Part shown: in pieces, positions 32,928-43,360 of the stretch
How positions within the stretch are numbered: the stretch's first letter is position 1
Layout of the letters: each line of letters opens with the position of its first letter
Source: Bacteroidetes bacterium UBA1941
GTDB lineage: Bacteria; Bacteroidota; Bacteroidia; Chitinophagales; LD1
Direction of reading: 5' to 3'
Length of the DNA stretch: 64,000 bases
NCBI GenBank assembly: GCA_002336805.1
Contig: DDEZ01000011.1
Span: forward strand, 558,001 to 622,000
Translations under genes and position numbers: made by a program
Notes under the pieces: model-generated
The model's database searches: none
What the model saw: the letters and a program-made list of their open reading frames with translations, nothing else
Told to the model about the DNA's origin: nothing

Positions 32928-35900
32928 TTATTCTATCACCAGCTTGCCGCTGCCTATGGTACGGCCGGACTGACGGATATGATAGCTATACATACCGGTG
33001 CTAAGGCCACCGCGCTGGAGGGTAAAGACGCCCTCTGGCGATGGAGTAGCACTGCCCACCAGCTGACCCAGTGCACTGTATACCTCCAGGGTAGCATCGT
33101 GCATGTCTGCACCTGTCACACGGATAGTAGTATACTGGCTGAATGGGTTAGGCTGTACGGTGATCGTGGCGCCACCGGTCAGGTCCCTTACAGATAGGGT
33201 GTAGTCTATGGTATTGAGTGTAGTATTGGTCACTACAGCAGCATTGTAGTCAAAGAAGATAGACGCCGTATTCTGTATCCGGGTACCGTCTGCTATACCT
33301 GCTACAGGGCTGATAGCAAAGCTAAGGAAACCATGGCTCTGCGGCTCATTGTCAAAACTATCAGCGAGCATGATCTGTGAGTAGCGGCAGGTGAGTTGGT
33401 GGCCATCCACCTGTACAGTGTAGTCAGGATGGCTGGAGCCGATCACCTTGATAGTAGACGGATCCAGAGTGGCAGGTATGCTATCCTGCAGCACTACATT
33501 CACGGCTGGCGCAGTACCCGTATTCTGGAAATTGATAGTGTAGCGCAGTTCTTGTCCGGCCCTGATCAGACCCTGAGCACCCTCGCCGGCCGGAGTTACA
33601 GTCTTGGCATTAGGATCCCAGGAGCTGGTAGCTATCTGGTGTACGGTATCCGTATTGTCGGAGAAATTGCTCTCTATACAATTGTCAGTGGCTGTAGCCA
33701 TCTCAAAGGTAGACTGGCCTATTGTGACGTTCGTATTTGCGTTGAAGTACAGGAAGAAAGATGCATAGGTGCCTGGCTGCAGGCCGGCGGTCACAAAGCT
33801 GACGGTATGCGCAGATGTATTGACAGATGCCTGCAGCGGGCTGGCATGATCAAATGTCAGCGCCGGGTCGTAATAGAAAGTCATCGTGCCACTGGCTACG
33901 TTGGTACCGTGATTGGCCACATATACGTAGTACTCTGCTGGCCGCCCTGCGGTGACCGTAGTGATAGGTACTATAGTGGTAGTGATATTGCAGGCGGTAG
34001 ATGTCTGCTGCAGGCCAAAGTTGCTGCCCGTATATATAGCGCCCGGTACGGATGCTGTCACGGAGTAGCCTGCCGGCGTCACACTATATGCGCTATAAGC
34101 ACTGGAAGGTACATAAGAGATGGCATAACTGCCTGCTGCGCCTATATATGTGTACTTGCCCTGTACATTGGTATAGACCACGAGAGGGCCTACGTGTACA
34201 GGCTGATTGGCTACAGGTGTCTCACCGGCGTCATACACACCGTTGTTATTGGCATCGAGGTATACATAGCCACTGATGGTCACGTTTGTATTCCTTATAC
34301 CAAAGTTATAGCCGCAATAGGTATTGCCATTGGCGGATATAGTGAATGGCCCGTACTGTGCATGGTTGGGCGAAGTAGAGGTACCAAACGGGATGGTGAT
34401 AGCGTAAGAACTGCCGGCAGTATACTGTATAGTATAGGTGCCCGGATGCACCGGTATGGTATAGTGACCATATGCATCAGTAGTGGCTGTAGCTACCAGA
34501 GTGCTGCCGGAATACAGGTAAATGGTCTGACCTGAGACGCCGGCCTCACCGGCATTTTGCACGCCATTTCCATTCAGGTCCTGGAATACATTGCCACAGA
34601 AGGTACTGACATACGCACTATTCATATGCAGTACGGCACTGCAACCTGCTGCATCTGTCACTGTCACCGTACCATTGAAAGTAGGCTGCCAGAAGCCGCT
34701 ATAGTAGTATGGTGATGTGCTGCCAGTGCTCCAGTGGTAGGTGTATGGTGCACTACCATTGACTATGACAGGCACATAATAATGTGATGTGCCGATCCAT
34801 GAGTGTACTACAGAATCCTTGATATATCCCCCTATGGCGCAGCCACTGCCTGTCACCGTCACTGTCTGACAGATGGAGTCACGGCACTGGGTAGTATCAC
34901 GGGCGTACATACATATCTGGTGTGTGCCGGCAGCGAGTGTAGCTGTATATGGTGATCCTGTGGCCAGGGTGCCGCCATCTATCCGCCACTGGTAGGTGAC
35001 AGGACCGTGGCCCCCTGTAGCAGCTCCGGTGAATATGTAGACACTACCCGTATGCGTAGAGCTATAAGAGGCGTGCAGGTTACAGGTATTGAGCAGGAGG
35101 GTGTCGCAGGCGGTGCCGGTGCAGCCCGCGCTGTCAGTGATGGACACACAGTATACGCCGGACTGGATAGCTGTGAGTATAGCACTTGTGCTGCCCGCAG
35201 GCCAGTAGTACGTGAGCGCGCCGTGGGAACCCGAGGCATGCGCTGTGAGGATCGCCACTGAGCCTGTGACTGACTGTGTGATAGAGGCTGCGAAATGGCA
35301 GGATGGTCCGCTGGACTGAAGTGTATTGCACGCGGAGTCGGTACAGCCCGTGATAGTATCATATACACTGAGGCAGGCAGTATGGATACCGGCCGGTACT
35401 GTATATGTAGCAGTATAACCGCTGCCGATATACTGACCATCCAGCGTCCATGTGTACCTGTAGGCGCCGGAGCCACCGGATAGCGTAGTAGGGGAGAAAG
35501 TATACACACCCGACGAATTCCAGCTATAGGTGGTGGCCACATTCAGGTGGCAGCCTACATTGACAGTATCGCATGTAGATGCGGTGCAGCCATTGGTATC
35601 GCGTACAGTGACACAATAGGCGCCTGACAGCTGTGCTATATAGGTAGGTGACCCTCCCGACTGAGGGCCGGATGGCGTGGTCCAGGTGTAGATGGGGTAG
35701 CTCTGCCATGCGCCGCCGGTTTTCACAGCGCGCAGTATGTGGTAGGTACCGTAGTTAGAGTCTACTATTGATACGGTGAGATTGCACGGCAGAAAGATAG
35801 AGTCACATGCAGTGGCAGTACAGCCATTGTGATCTGTGATAGATACACAGTGGGTTTGATTGGTCACTGCAAAAAGAGATGCCGTAGTAAAGGCAGGGAA

Positions 35901-37667
35901 AGACTGTCCATCCCACGAATAGTGGTATGGTGCAGAGCCACTGTCAGTATGAGCTGTGAGCTGGTAGCCATTTCCCACAAAGGTATCTGTGATGCTAGCC
36001 GTGAGATGGCAGCCTACTACAAAGCTATCGCACAGTGTCACCGCACAACCGATCGTGTCAGTGGCGGTCACACAGTAGCGACCAGAGCTGGTGAGCGAAT
36101 CTATACGGCCGAAAGAAGAGCCACCTGACCATACATAGGAAACTGGCCCGTGATTGTTATAAACATTTGCAGACACTACTGCTACATTCCCGGTATTGCT
36201 CAGGACAGAAATGGCACCTGAGAAATAGCAGGCCGAGCCGGCTGTATCTGTCAGGACCACGGAGCAGCCGCTACTGTCTGTGACAGTGACATGGTAGACA
36301 CCACGGGTAGTAGTAAAGAAAGTTGCAGTAGAATCGCCACTGCTCCACTGGTAATGCACAGTGCCCACAGCTCCGCTGACGGTGACATGCTGGTTCCAGC
36401 CATTGCCTGAGGCTGTAGCCGCAGCAGCTCCTGAGAGGGTACAGGTATTGATGCAGGAAGACGCGGTGCAGCCAAAATTATCAGTCACAGTGAGGCAATA
36501 AACATGTGTGCTCTGTACGATGCTATCTGTAGTGGTATGAGCGCCGGAGGACCACTGATAGGTGAAACTATTAGGGGAAATATTGCTATGCGTATAAGAT
36601 ACTACGTAGTGGGATGAACCGATCAGAGAATCCCTCAGATCTACATACACACCACAATGGAAGGGCGCGGCCACCACAACGGTATCGCAACTCTGCGCAT
36701 GGCACGAGCTGGCATCTGTGACAGAAGAACAGATCACATAGGTACCCTGTGTGAGTGAGTCTGCCAGTGTGGCATTATGTACGTTAATGGTGTAGCCATT
36801 AATGGTCCATGAGTACTGCAGCGGTGCTGTGCCCAGCGTAGTAGTGGTCTGGAAGGTATACCTGTTGAAAGGATCATATGTATACGTGAGTGCATTTGCC
36901 AGCTGGCATGGGTGTGGATGGAGTGTATCGAGGAAAAAGCAATTATTAGCATCGCTCATCACGAGCTGAATGTAAGATGCTGTATTGGATGACATATAGT
37001 AGTCATTGCCGGGGACGCTATTCCACCAGTAGTGGTACGGATATATACCAGTGGCGCTAGCTACATGAAAGAAATTACTTGAAACTATAGAGTCTGTGAC
37101 CACAGCGGTAAAGGTGCAGACTGTATCACAGGCTGTGGCTGTACATCCTGTGCCGGGGTCTGTAGCTGTGACACAGTAAGGGGTGCCCGGCTGGATGACC
37201 GGTGGCGTGAGGTATGCAGTGCTGCCATCGCTCCACTGGAAAGTGGAAGTCCACGGAGTCGGTCCGGCGACGTGCGCTACATACACAGGGCCGCCATTGG
37301 ATACTGAATCACGGATGCTCACGGCAAAGCCGGAACACTGCGAGTTGGGCACCGTGACCGTATCACAGATGGCAGACTGGCAGCCCGTGCTGTCTGACAC
37401 CGTGAGGCAGATCACACGTATGCCAGGCTGTATCAGAGGATAGACTACTGCACCGGAGTCGACGAGACTGGTCCCATCTACCGACCAATGATAGACCACG
37501 TGGCCTACAGTGGCTCCAGACGTGTAGCCTCGCAGGGTGTCTATGTTGTTTTGGTTATAAGTGTTGTAACTGATGGCAAAATGGGGCTGGAAATTGCACT
37601 GAGCGCTCAGCGTGCCCCAGCTACATGACGCGACCAGCAGGATGAGTAGGAGTCTAAAAATTTTCAT
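32928..37667 (-). CDS. Very large T9SS surface protein with PKD/SprB-like modules
   Basis: 1579 residues. A signal peptide (LLLILLVASCSWGTLSAQ) is followed by about a dozen modules of roughly 85 residues, each built around YxWSxG and YCVTVTDxxGCTAxxCD, with conserved Cys pairs; these resemble SprB repeats or PKD-like domains. Then come two SdrD-B-like domains (FQDLNGNGVQNAGEAGVSG around 1085; YLDANNNGVYDAGETPVANQ around 1170), a CARDB/DUF11-like module, a DUF7619-type block with WDPNAKTVTPAGEG and TINFQNTGTAPA (about 1375-1495), and a type A sorting domain from about 1510. It is likely a surface adhesin. A strong terminator follows. Confidence 0.88.
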   Translation of the reverse strand: MKIFRLLLILLVASCSWGTLSAQCNFQPHFAISYNTYNQNNIDTLRGYTSGATVGHVVYHWSVDGTSLVDSGAVVYPLIQPGIRVICLTVSDSTGCQSAICDTVTVPNSQCSGFAVSIRDSVSNGGPVYVAHVAGPTPWTSTFQWSDGSTAYLTPPVIQPGTPYCVTATDPGTGCTATACDTVCTFTAVVTDSIVSSNFFHVASATGIYPYHYWWNSVPGNDYYMSSNTASYIQLVMSDANNCFFLDTLHPHPCQLANALTYTYDPFNRYTFQTTTTLGTAPLQYSWTINGYTINVHNATLADSLTQGTYVICSSVTDASSCHAQSCDTVVVAAPFHCGVYVDLRDSLIGSSHYVVSYTHSNISPNSFTYQWSSGAHTTTDSIVQSTHVYCLTVTDNFGCTASSCINTCTLSGAAAATASGNGWNQHVTVSGAVGTVHYQWSSGDSTATFFTTTRGVYHVTVTDSSGCSVVLTDTAGSACYFSGAISVLSNTGNVAVVSANVYNNHGPVSYVWSGGSSFGRIDSLTSSGRYCVTATDTIGCAVTLCDSFVVGCHLTASITDTFVGNGYQLTAHTDSGSAPYHYSWDGQSFPAFTTASLFAVTNQTHCVSITDHNGCTATACDSIFLPCNLTVSIVDSNYGTYHILRAVKTGGAWQSYPIYTWTTPSGPQSGGSPTYIAQLSGAYCVTVRDTNGCTASTCDTVNVGCHLNVATTYSWNSSGVYTFSPTTLSGGSGAYRYTWTLDGQYIGSGYTATYTVPAGIHTACLSVYDTITGCTDSACNTLQSSGPSCHFAASITQSVTGSVAILTAHASGSHGALTYYWPAGSTSAILTAIQSGVYCVSITDSAGCTGTACDTLLLNTCNLHASYSSTHTGSVYIFTGAATGGHGPVTYQWRIDGGTLATGSPYTATLAAGTHQICMYARDTTQCRDSICQTVTVTGSGCAIGGYIKDSVVHSWIGTSHYYVPVIVNGSAPYTYHWSTGSTSPYYYSGFWQPTFNGTVTVTDAAGCSAVLHMNSAYVSTFCGNVFQDLNGNGVQNAGEAGVSGQTIYLYSGSTLVATATTDAYGHYTIPVHPGTYTIQYTAGSSYAITIPFGTSTSPNHAQYGPFTISANGNTYCGYNFGIRNTNVTISGYVYLDANNNGVYDAGETPVANQPVHVGPLVVYTNVQGKYTYIGAAGSYAISYVPSSAYSAYSVTPAGYSVTASVPGAIYTGSNFGLQQTSTACNITTTIVPITTVTAGRPAEYYVYVANHGTNVASGTMTFYYDPALTFDHASPLQASVNTSAHTVSFVTAGLQPGTYASFFLYFNANTNVTIGQSTFEMATATDNCIESNFSDNTDTVHQIATSSWDPNAKTVTPAGEGAQGLIRAGQELRYTINFQNTGTAPAVNVVLQDSIPATLDPSTIKVIGSSHPDYTVQVDGHQLTCRYSQIMLADSFDNEPQSHGFLSFAISPVAGIADGTRIQNTASIFFDYNAAVVTNTTLNTIDYTLSVRDLTGGATITVQPNPFSQYTTIRVTGADMHDATLEVYSALGQLVGSATPSPEGVFTLQRGGLSTGMYSYHIRQSGRTIGSGKLVIE

Positions 37668-37835
37668 AGCATTGGTTTAAGGTAAAATATTGGGTTTTTT
37701 CGAATATAAGACTTGAATGTACAACTATTAGTTGCACGCCTGCCCAGTGTTAGAAATAAAAAAAGAAAATGACATTACGTGTTCAAACACGCTGGAATGA
37801 ATGTAGTATGCGATGATAGAGACAGTACGCCTCTA

Positions 37836-38672
37836 TCACTTCACATCGAGGTGCAGCTTCAGCCAGGTTTTTTGCTCAGCTCCGGCGGGATCATATGAGG
37901 GGCCCGACATAGTCTGGCCCTGTCCGGTCATACCTCCTGGCCTGCCGCCCATACCGCGGTTATTGCCGGCACCTGTGGGGCTGGTAGATGGCCCGCCACC
38001 ATTGCCCCCTGAGCGGGTGGGTGCCTCTATAGCGCCTACATCCAGACCCAGGCCGATCGGTTTTTGCAGCTCTGCGGCTGTAGGGGCGTGTCCCAGTATG
38101 ACCGCCAGGGGTATCTGGTACTCTACGAAAAGGATGTCTATACTATCCCAGCCATAGGCTACATTCAGGCCATTGGCATTGGTCAGAGGCAGAAGCGGCT
38201 CAGTGATGCCAGGCAGATTGATATTCTTGATGGCGGTTTGAGCAAACACTACGCGCTCTTTGAGTCCGCTGACACGCTTGTGCAGTGAGGGTGCACCATC
38301 ACCGGCCTGGCGGCGGCCTGTGTTTTCGCCGCGAGATATCTCGTCTGCTGTGTGGTCCAGCTTCACCGGAAAGGATAAACCCTCTTTTTGTTTCTTCTTG
38401 CCCGCAGGGTCAAACCAGAATGTGAGGCCGGAGTGCATCAGCCGCGCCTGAGACTCCATCTCTGTAGCGCGTACACACACATAGAGATTAGACTTGTCAT
38501 TCATCACATCAAACTGGAAACGTGTGCCCGGCGCATAGAAGCGGAAGAACTGCGGCCACTCTGCCGGATTGCCGTCTATGGTGAGAGGCTGGGCTGTCCA
38601 GCTGCTGAGGGCATCCTGCGCCATAGCGGGTAGGCACAGTACTATGGAGAGTGCCAGAAGTAGCTTTTTCAT
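37836..38672 (-). CDS. Secreted protein with a CBM9-like domain and Gly/Pro-rich tail
   Basis: 278 residues with a signal peptide (MKKLLLALSIVLCLPAMAQ). LTIDGNPAEWPQFFRF is the usual start of CBM9/DOMON-like sugar- or haem-binding domains, and NLYVCVRA is the matching next strand. The C-terminal region (about 222-265) is Gly/Asn/Pro-rich, partly low complexity, and then ends WLKLHLDVK. No catalytic residues are evident. It may bind carbohydrate or a small ligand. Upstream, a 168-base gap separates it from the giant surface protein gene on the same strand. Confidence 0.6.
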   Translation of the reverse strand: MKKLLLALSIVLCLPAMAQDALSSWTAQPLTIDGNPAEWPQFFRFYAPGTRFQFDVMNDKSNLYVCVRATEMESQARLMHSGLTFWFDPAGKKKQKEGLSFPVKLDHTADEISRGENTGRRQAGDGAPSLHKRVSGLKERVVFAQTAIKNINLPGITEPLLPLTNANGLNVAYGWDSIDILFVEYQIPLAVILGHAPTAAELQKPIGLGLDVGAIEAPTRSGGNGGGPSTSPTGAGNNRGMGGRPGGMTGQGQTMSGPSYDPAGAEQKTWLKLHLDVK

Positions 38673-38767
38673 AGCAGCTAATGTATGATTTTTCAGTAAA
38701 GTATGAGCGGCGATAGGCGGAGGCTACTGAGCATTTAGGAACTTTTTGTATAAAAATACAACAGCGG

Positions 38768-39964
38768 TCAGAGCAGGTAGCGTACGGCTATGCCTATGAG
38801 CGCCGCAGCGAGTATCACATATGGTTCGCGCATTTTGCGCACGTAGAGCAGGGAGATCACAGTGAGGATGGCTATGATGACCGGCACCGGGTCTACATGC
38901 ACCCTGTCAGGAGCAAAGGTCTTGATGGCGATCATGACCACAGAGCCGGCTATAGCGCCTATCACTGCTGCAGTGATGCCCTGTACAAAGGCCTTGATGC
39001 TTTTATTTTGCGCTATGCGCTTGAAGTACGGAGCTATGATAATGGTGATCAGGAAGGCCGGAAGGAATACAAAGAATGCTGCGACCAATGCACCGGGCAT
39101 ACCCTGCGTGAGATAGCCTATAAAGGCGACCGTGATGAGTACCGGGCCGGGAGTGATCATAGCGACTGCCACCGCATCGAGAAAGGTCTTCTCATCTATC
39201 CAGTGATAGTCTGTGACGGTAGCATGCAGAAACGGGATGATGGCCAGCCCGCTGCCAAATACAAAACCTCCTGCTTTAGTAAAGAATACAGCCATCTGGC
39301 GTAGCAGCCGGGCATCCCAGCGCCAGAATCCGGCACTGGCTATGAGCCAGAGTGCATTGGCGTTAGCCTTGCTGCGGGTAAACCAATCAGGTGGGGATTT
39401 GAGCAGCATGTAGAAGATGCCGGCACCGATGAAGACCCACAATACCTGCGCCTGTGAGATGAATGTAAGGGCAAAGGTAGACAGGAAGAAGAGCCACAAG
39501 AGCCACTTGCTGCGGAACGACTCAAGGGTAAAATCACCGACAGACTTAGTAGTGAGGCGGTAGCTGCTGATGCCCACGATACCCACCACTGCTCCACCTA
39601 CTCCATAAAAGGCCGCCTGCATCCAGGGCAGTCCGTTAAACATCTTGTAGGCGATGCCGAGCGCTACTACCATGAGAAATGAGGGAAGGACAAAGGCCAC
39701 GGAAGCTAAAGTAGCACCGAGGTAGCCGTAATGCAGAAAGGCGAGGTACGTGCCCAGCTGTGAGGCCAGCGGCCCGGGAGCGAGCTGTGCCAGCGTGAGG
39801 CCCTCCTTGTACTCCTCCTCAGTGTACCAGTGGTGCTCTACCACCAGGTCGCGGTGCATATAGCCTATGAGCGCCACCGGGCCACCAAAGCCCGTAGCGC
39901 CTAGTTTGAGAAAGTAGAGGACGAGGTCCCTGAGGGAGTGAGGATGCTGGTGCTGATCTGCCAT
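38768..39964 (-). CDS. chrA: Chromate efflux transporter, full-length ChrA
   Basis: 398 residues, the bidomain long-chain form of the CHR family. The N-half shows FLKLGATGFGGPVALIGYM and the GLTLAQLAPGPLASQLGTYLAF block; the C-half repeats them as FTKAGGFVFGSGLAIIPFL and VAVAMITPGPVLITVAFIGYL. About 10-12 membrane helices are expected. ChrA pumps chromate (and sulfate-like anions) out across the inner membrane. No chrB regulator is beside it; a LytTR two-component pair lies directly upstream on the same strand and might control it, though that is inference. Confidence 0.92.
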   Translation of the reverse strand: MADQHQHPHSLRDLVLYFLKLGATGFGGPVALIGYMHRDLVVEHHWYTEEEYKEGLTLAQLAPGPLASQLGTYLAFLHYGYLGATLASVAFVLPSFLMVVALGIAYKMFNGLPWMQAAFYGVGGAVVGIVGISSYRLTTKSVGDFTLESFRSKWLLWLFFLSTFALTFISQAQVLWVFIGAGIFYMLLKSPPDWFTRSKANANALWLIASAGFWRWDARLLRQMAVFFTKAGGFVFGSGLAIIPFLHATVTDYHWIDEKTFLDAVAVAMITPGPVLITVAFIGYLTQGMPGALVAAFFVFLPAFLITIIIAPYFKRIAQNKSIKAFVQGITAAVIGAIAGSVVMIAIKTFAPDRVHVDPVPVIIAILTVISLLYVRKMREPYVILAAALIGIAVRYLL

Positions 39965-39995
39965 GACCTGATAAAACTATCAAATCCTGCGCACA

Positions 39996-40697
39996 TCAGC
40001 CATTCTCGCCGAGCATCTTGTAGAAACTCTCGGCAAAGCTGTCACCTACAGGTATCTGCTTGTCACCGATCTTGATGCGCTTATTGCGCACGCTCTCGAT
40101 ATGAAGCAGTGATATGATATATGACCGGTGCACACGCGCAAATTTATTGGCTGGTAGCTTGGACAGGATGTCCTTCATGGTCATATTGGTGAGCGTCATC
40201 TTTTTATTGGTAAAGATCTTGACATAGTCATCCATGCCCTCTACCATCGTGATGTCATCCACATCTATCTTGACTATCTGGTAGTCAGATTTTACGAATA
40301 TGAATGGTGTGGCTACCTGCGTCTCTGCCGGCTTCTCACGGTAGCTGATATACTCTTCAGCCTTGTTTACAGCCTTGAGGAAGCGGTCATAGTCTATCGG
40401 CTTGAGCAGAAAGTCTATCGCATTGAGGTTGAAACCTTCTACGGCATAGTTGCTATAGGCAGTGGTGAAGATGACGAGTGGCGGCTCAGGCAGCGATTTG
40501 AGCAGCTGCAGGCCGGTGATGCGTGGCATCTGTATATCCAGAAAGAGCAGCTGTACCTTGTTGGTCTTGAGAAACTCTGCACCGGCATACGGGTCAGAGA
40601 AAGCCCCCTTGAGCTCCAGGGATGGAGTGCGGGATATAAACTCTTCTATCACTTCGAGCGCTACCGGCTCATCGTCTATGGCTACACATGAGATCAT
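39996..40697 (-). CDS. LytTR family response regulator
   Basis: 233 residues. The receiver domain has acidic residues D8/D9, phosphoacceptor D54 in LFLDIQMP, and the later Thr/Lys pocket (TTAYSNYA, LLKPI). A LytTR DNA-binding domain follows (about 130-230; FIFVKSDYQIVKIDVDDI and FARVHRSYIISL). The start overlaps the end of the histidine kinase gene by 4 bases, the sign of translational coupling. Target genes are not known. Confidence 0.93.
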   Translation of the reverse strand: MISCVAIDDEPVALEVIEEFISRTPSLELKGAFSDPYAGAEFLKTNKVQLLFLDIQMPRITGLQLLKSLPEPPLVIFTTAYSNYAVEGFNLNAIDFLLKPIDYDRFLKAVNKAEEYISYREKPAETQVATPFIFVKSDYQIVKIDVDDITMVEGMDDYVKIFTNKKMTLTNMTMKDILSKLPANKFARVHRSYIISLLHIESVRNKRIKIGDKQIPVGDSFAESFYKMLGENG

Positions 40698-41749
40698 GAT
40701 TGGAGGATTTTTAAACTTAATGAATATGTATCTGTATGGTCGCGGATATCCAGCTCGTGCTGGCCAGGGTAGAGCAGGTCCAGCCTGCGCTGTACATTGG
40801 CTATGCCTATGCCGGAGGAGTGCCGCTCCAGGTAATCAAATTTCTTATTGGTCACTGTAAATATAATACGCTCCGCATCTGCTACCAGTGTGATGGCTAT
40901 GGGAGAGGGAGCACTATTGCTGATGCCATATTTGAAGGCGTTTTCTACAAATGGCATCATGAGCATCGGTGCGATCATAGCGCGGCTCGTATCACCTGTG
41001 ACATCAAAGGTGACCTGCACCGTAGCAGAGCTGCGCATTTTCTGTATATCGATATAGTTATTGAGGTAGTCTATCTCCTGGTCCAGAGGTACCTTGTCCT
41101 GGCCGTTTTCCTCTATCATGTAGCGCATGAGGTGGGAGAGCTTGAGCACTGCCTTGGGAGCATTGTCAGATTTCTTGAGCGAGAGGCCATAGATGGTATT
41201 GAGCGAGTTGAACAGGAAGTGGGGATTGATCTGCATATGGAGAAAGGCCAGCTCCGTGCGTAGCTGCTCCGTCTCTATAGAGCGTGAGCGCTGCTCGGCC
41301 TCGCGCCAGAGATCTGTGATACCGATACCAAAGGCCGCAAACAATATGACGAAGAACCAGAGCGCTACCCGTATGAAGCTGCGAAGCTCCAGAGGACTGT
41401 CGTACAGATTCCAATAGCTCTGCATAGCGCTACGGAAGAGATACGTGACCGCAAAAACTGTAAAGAAAGAGAGTATGATGACCGCTACATACTGTACATA
41501 CCTGCTGGTCCTGATCAGCCCAAATATGAAGCGCTCATGTATGTAAAAGAAAATGAGGAGGCAAAAATTGATAGAGAAGGCGTATAGAAATGAATAGTCC
41601 TCCCAGTGCGGCTGCATGTCTCGATTGACCAGCAGCTCGCGGTGAGGGCTCGTGGCAGTCCGTGGCAGGTTGACATATGGTAATATCAGAAACACAGACC
41701 ATATGACCACTTGTATCAGTACACTATATATCCTTCTTCTATGGGGCAT
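40694..41749 (-). CDS. LytS/YehU-type sensor histidine kinase
   Basis: 351 residues. About four membrane helices fill the N-terminal half, without a recognisable extracellular sensor. The His_kinase domain shows LHMQINPHFLFNSLNTIYGLSL, where the phosphoacceptor is H in NPHF, then MMPFVENAFKYGI and a short ATP-binding end. It should phosphorylate the adjacent LytTR regulator, with which it overlaps by 4 bases. Such pairs in Bacteroidota usually respond to envelope stress or metabolites. Confidence 0.92.
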   Translation of the reverse strand: MPHRRRIYSVLIQVVIWSVFLILPYVNLPRTATSPHRELLVNRDMQPHWEDYSFLYAFSINFCLLIFFYIHERFIFGLIRTSRYVQYVAVIILSFFTVFAVTYLFRSAMQSYWNLYDSPLELRSFIRVALWFFVILFAAFGIGITDLWREAEQRSRSIETEQLRTELAFLHMQINPHFLFNSLNTIYGLSLKKSDNAPKAVLKLSHLMRYMIEENGQDKVPLDQEIDYLNNYIDIQKMRSSATVQVTFDVTGDTSRAMIAPMLMMPFVENAFKYGISNSAPSPIAITLVADAERIIFTVTNKKFDYLERHSSGIGIANVQRRLDLLYPGQHELDIRDHTDTYSLSLKILQS

Positions 41750-41988
41750 AAAGTCAGCATGAAATTACGACGGTTTTGACGCAAAAAAGAGAAACTCGGT
41801 CACAAAAGGAATTTATTCGGTTAACCTGTTTGAAATTCGTAATTAACTGTAAATAAAGCTAATTGGAGATATACTTGGGGTGCCGATGGGGTTGTTGGGA
41901 GGGTCATAGGTACGCTTCAGTAGTCCACAGGAGGCCAGACGATGCGCATATGATTTATTCCTTGTAAATATGCGGCCGGATTAGGGCA

Positions 41989-43254
41989 TTGAAAGTGGAA
42001 TGGATATATAGGGTACCAGGCGGCAGACTGTCCGGCCTGCTCATGCTGGTCATAGCACTCTGTATGAGCAGCCCGGCAGAGGTACAGGCTCAGGTAGTAC
42101 ACCAAGAGGTGGTAGATACAGTGCCCACGCCAGTGCCACAGCTGGATGTGGTAGACGTGCTGAAGATGGCGCTCAATATCAAGCGCGACCCGCTGCGCAA
42201 AACAGAACGCAAGGGGGAGACCGGCCCTTTCTTTAGCATCATAGCGTATCCCGGCTATGCGATAGTAACCGGCTTTGCTGGCGTGGGGGTGGCCAATATC
42301 TCCTTTCGTACCAAGAAGAACCCGAAGGGCGCTCTGTCTTTTGTCAATAACCAGTTTCAGTATACGCAGTATAATCAGGTCATCTTTCAGTCCTTGTCCA
42401 ATTTCTACACGAGTGATGAGAAGTGGCAGTTTCCGGGAGATATACGGTTCTTCCACTTTCCCACCTATACCTACGGCCTGAGCAGCAACTCGCCATCCTC
42501 AGCACTGGACAAGATAGACTATGAACATTTTCGCTTTTACCGTACAGTGTACCGGCAGGTGCATGACAATACCTACGTAGGCCTGGGCTACAATATGGAC
42601 TACAGGTGGAATATCAAGGACTACAATGCGGGAGCCAATGGCACACTGTCAGACTACCAGCGCTACGGGCTGACCCGCAGCAGCATGTCGTCAGGCTTTT
42701 CGGCCAACTTTCTGTACGATTCGCGGGATAATGCCAACCGCCCCGTGCGTGGCAACTATGTGAATATCCAGGTCAATACATGGGACAAAGTATTCGGCAG
42801 TACGCACAACTGGAACTCACTGGTGATAGATATCCGCCAGTACGTACCTGTGACGCACAAGTGGTATGCAGTCTTTGCATTCTGGGGATATGCGTGGATC
42901 ACGCTGAGCGGCAAACCTCCCTATCTGGACATGCCCAGCGTAGGATGGGACTCGTACAATAATACAGGACGGGGCTATGCAGCAGGCCGCTACAGGGGGC
43001 GCAATATGCTTTACTTTGAGACGGAGTTCCGGTTTGATATCCTGCGCAACGGGCTGCTGGGTGGCGTGGTCTTTGGCAATGTGCAGACCCTGTCCGACTA
43101 CCCTGGCAAATACTTTGGAGCGATACAGCCCGGTGGTGGTCTGGGCCTCAGGATCAAATTCAATAAGCATACGCAGTCCAGCTCCTCTATAGATTATGGC
43201 TTTGGTACACACGGCAGCAATGGCCTGGCTACCAACCTCAATGAGGTGTTTTAA
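41989..43254 (+). CDS. BamA/TamA-family outer-membrane barrel protein
   Basis: Up to 421 residues. A signal-like hydrophobic stretch (LLMLVIALCMSSPAEVQAQ) precedes a short linker and a surface-antigen (D15/BamA-like) barrel. The barrel shows SFRTKKNPKGALSFVNNQF, LYDSRDNANRPVRGNYVNIQV near its middle and a final strand ending in Phe (SNGLATNLNEVF), which is the usual BAM signal. It has no POTRA domains, so it is a truncated-type relative (about 420 residues) rather than BamA itself. TTG 41989 opens the frame; GTG 41995 and ATG 42043 are alternative starts. Confidence 0.75.
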   Translation: MKVEWIYRVPGGRLSGLLMLVIALCMSSPAEVQAQVVHQEVVDTVPTPVPQLDVVDVLKMALNIKRDPLRKTERKGETGPFFSIIAYPGYAIVTGFAGVGVANISFRTKKNPKGALSFVNNQFQYTQYNQVIFQSLSNFYTSDEKWQFPGDIRFFHFPTYTYGLSSNSPSSALDKIDYEHFRFYRTVYRQVHDNTYVGLGYNMDYRWNIKDYNAGANGTLSDYQRYGLTRSSMSSGFSANFLYDSRDNANRPVRGNYVNIQVNTWDKVFGSTHNWNSLVIDIRQYVPVTHKWYAVFAFWGYAWITLSGKPPYLDMPSVGWDSYNNTGRGYAAGRYRGRNMLYFETEFRFDILRNGLLGGVVFGNVQTLSDYPGKYFGAIQPGGGLGLRIKFNKHTQSSSSIDYGFGTHGSNGLATNLNEVF

Positions 43255-43360
43255 GAATATGCATTGACGTTTCGCCATGGTGTGCGTATGCCTGGCCACC
43301 TTTGCCCGGCCAAGTGCTCGCTAATTACCCTATCTTAGTGATATACTAAATCCATAACCC

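Noticed and set aside
33396..34535. 379-codon plus-strand ORF opposite the giant surface protein
   Set aside because: Shadow of the repeated Thr/Ser/Gly-rich modules; composition is unlike a natural protein.
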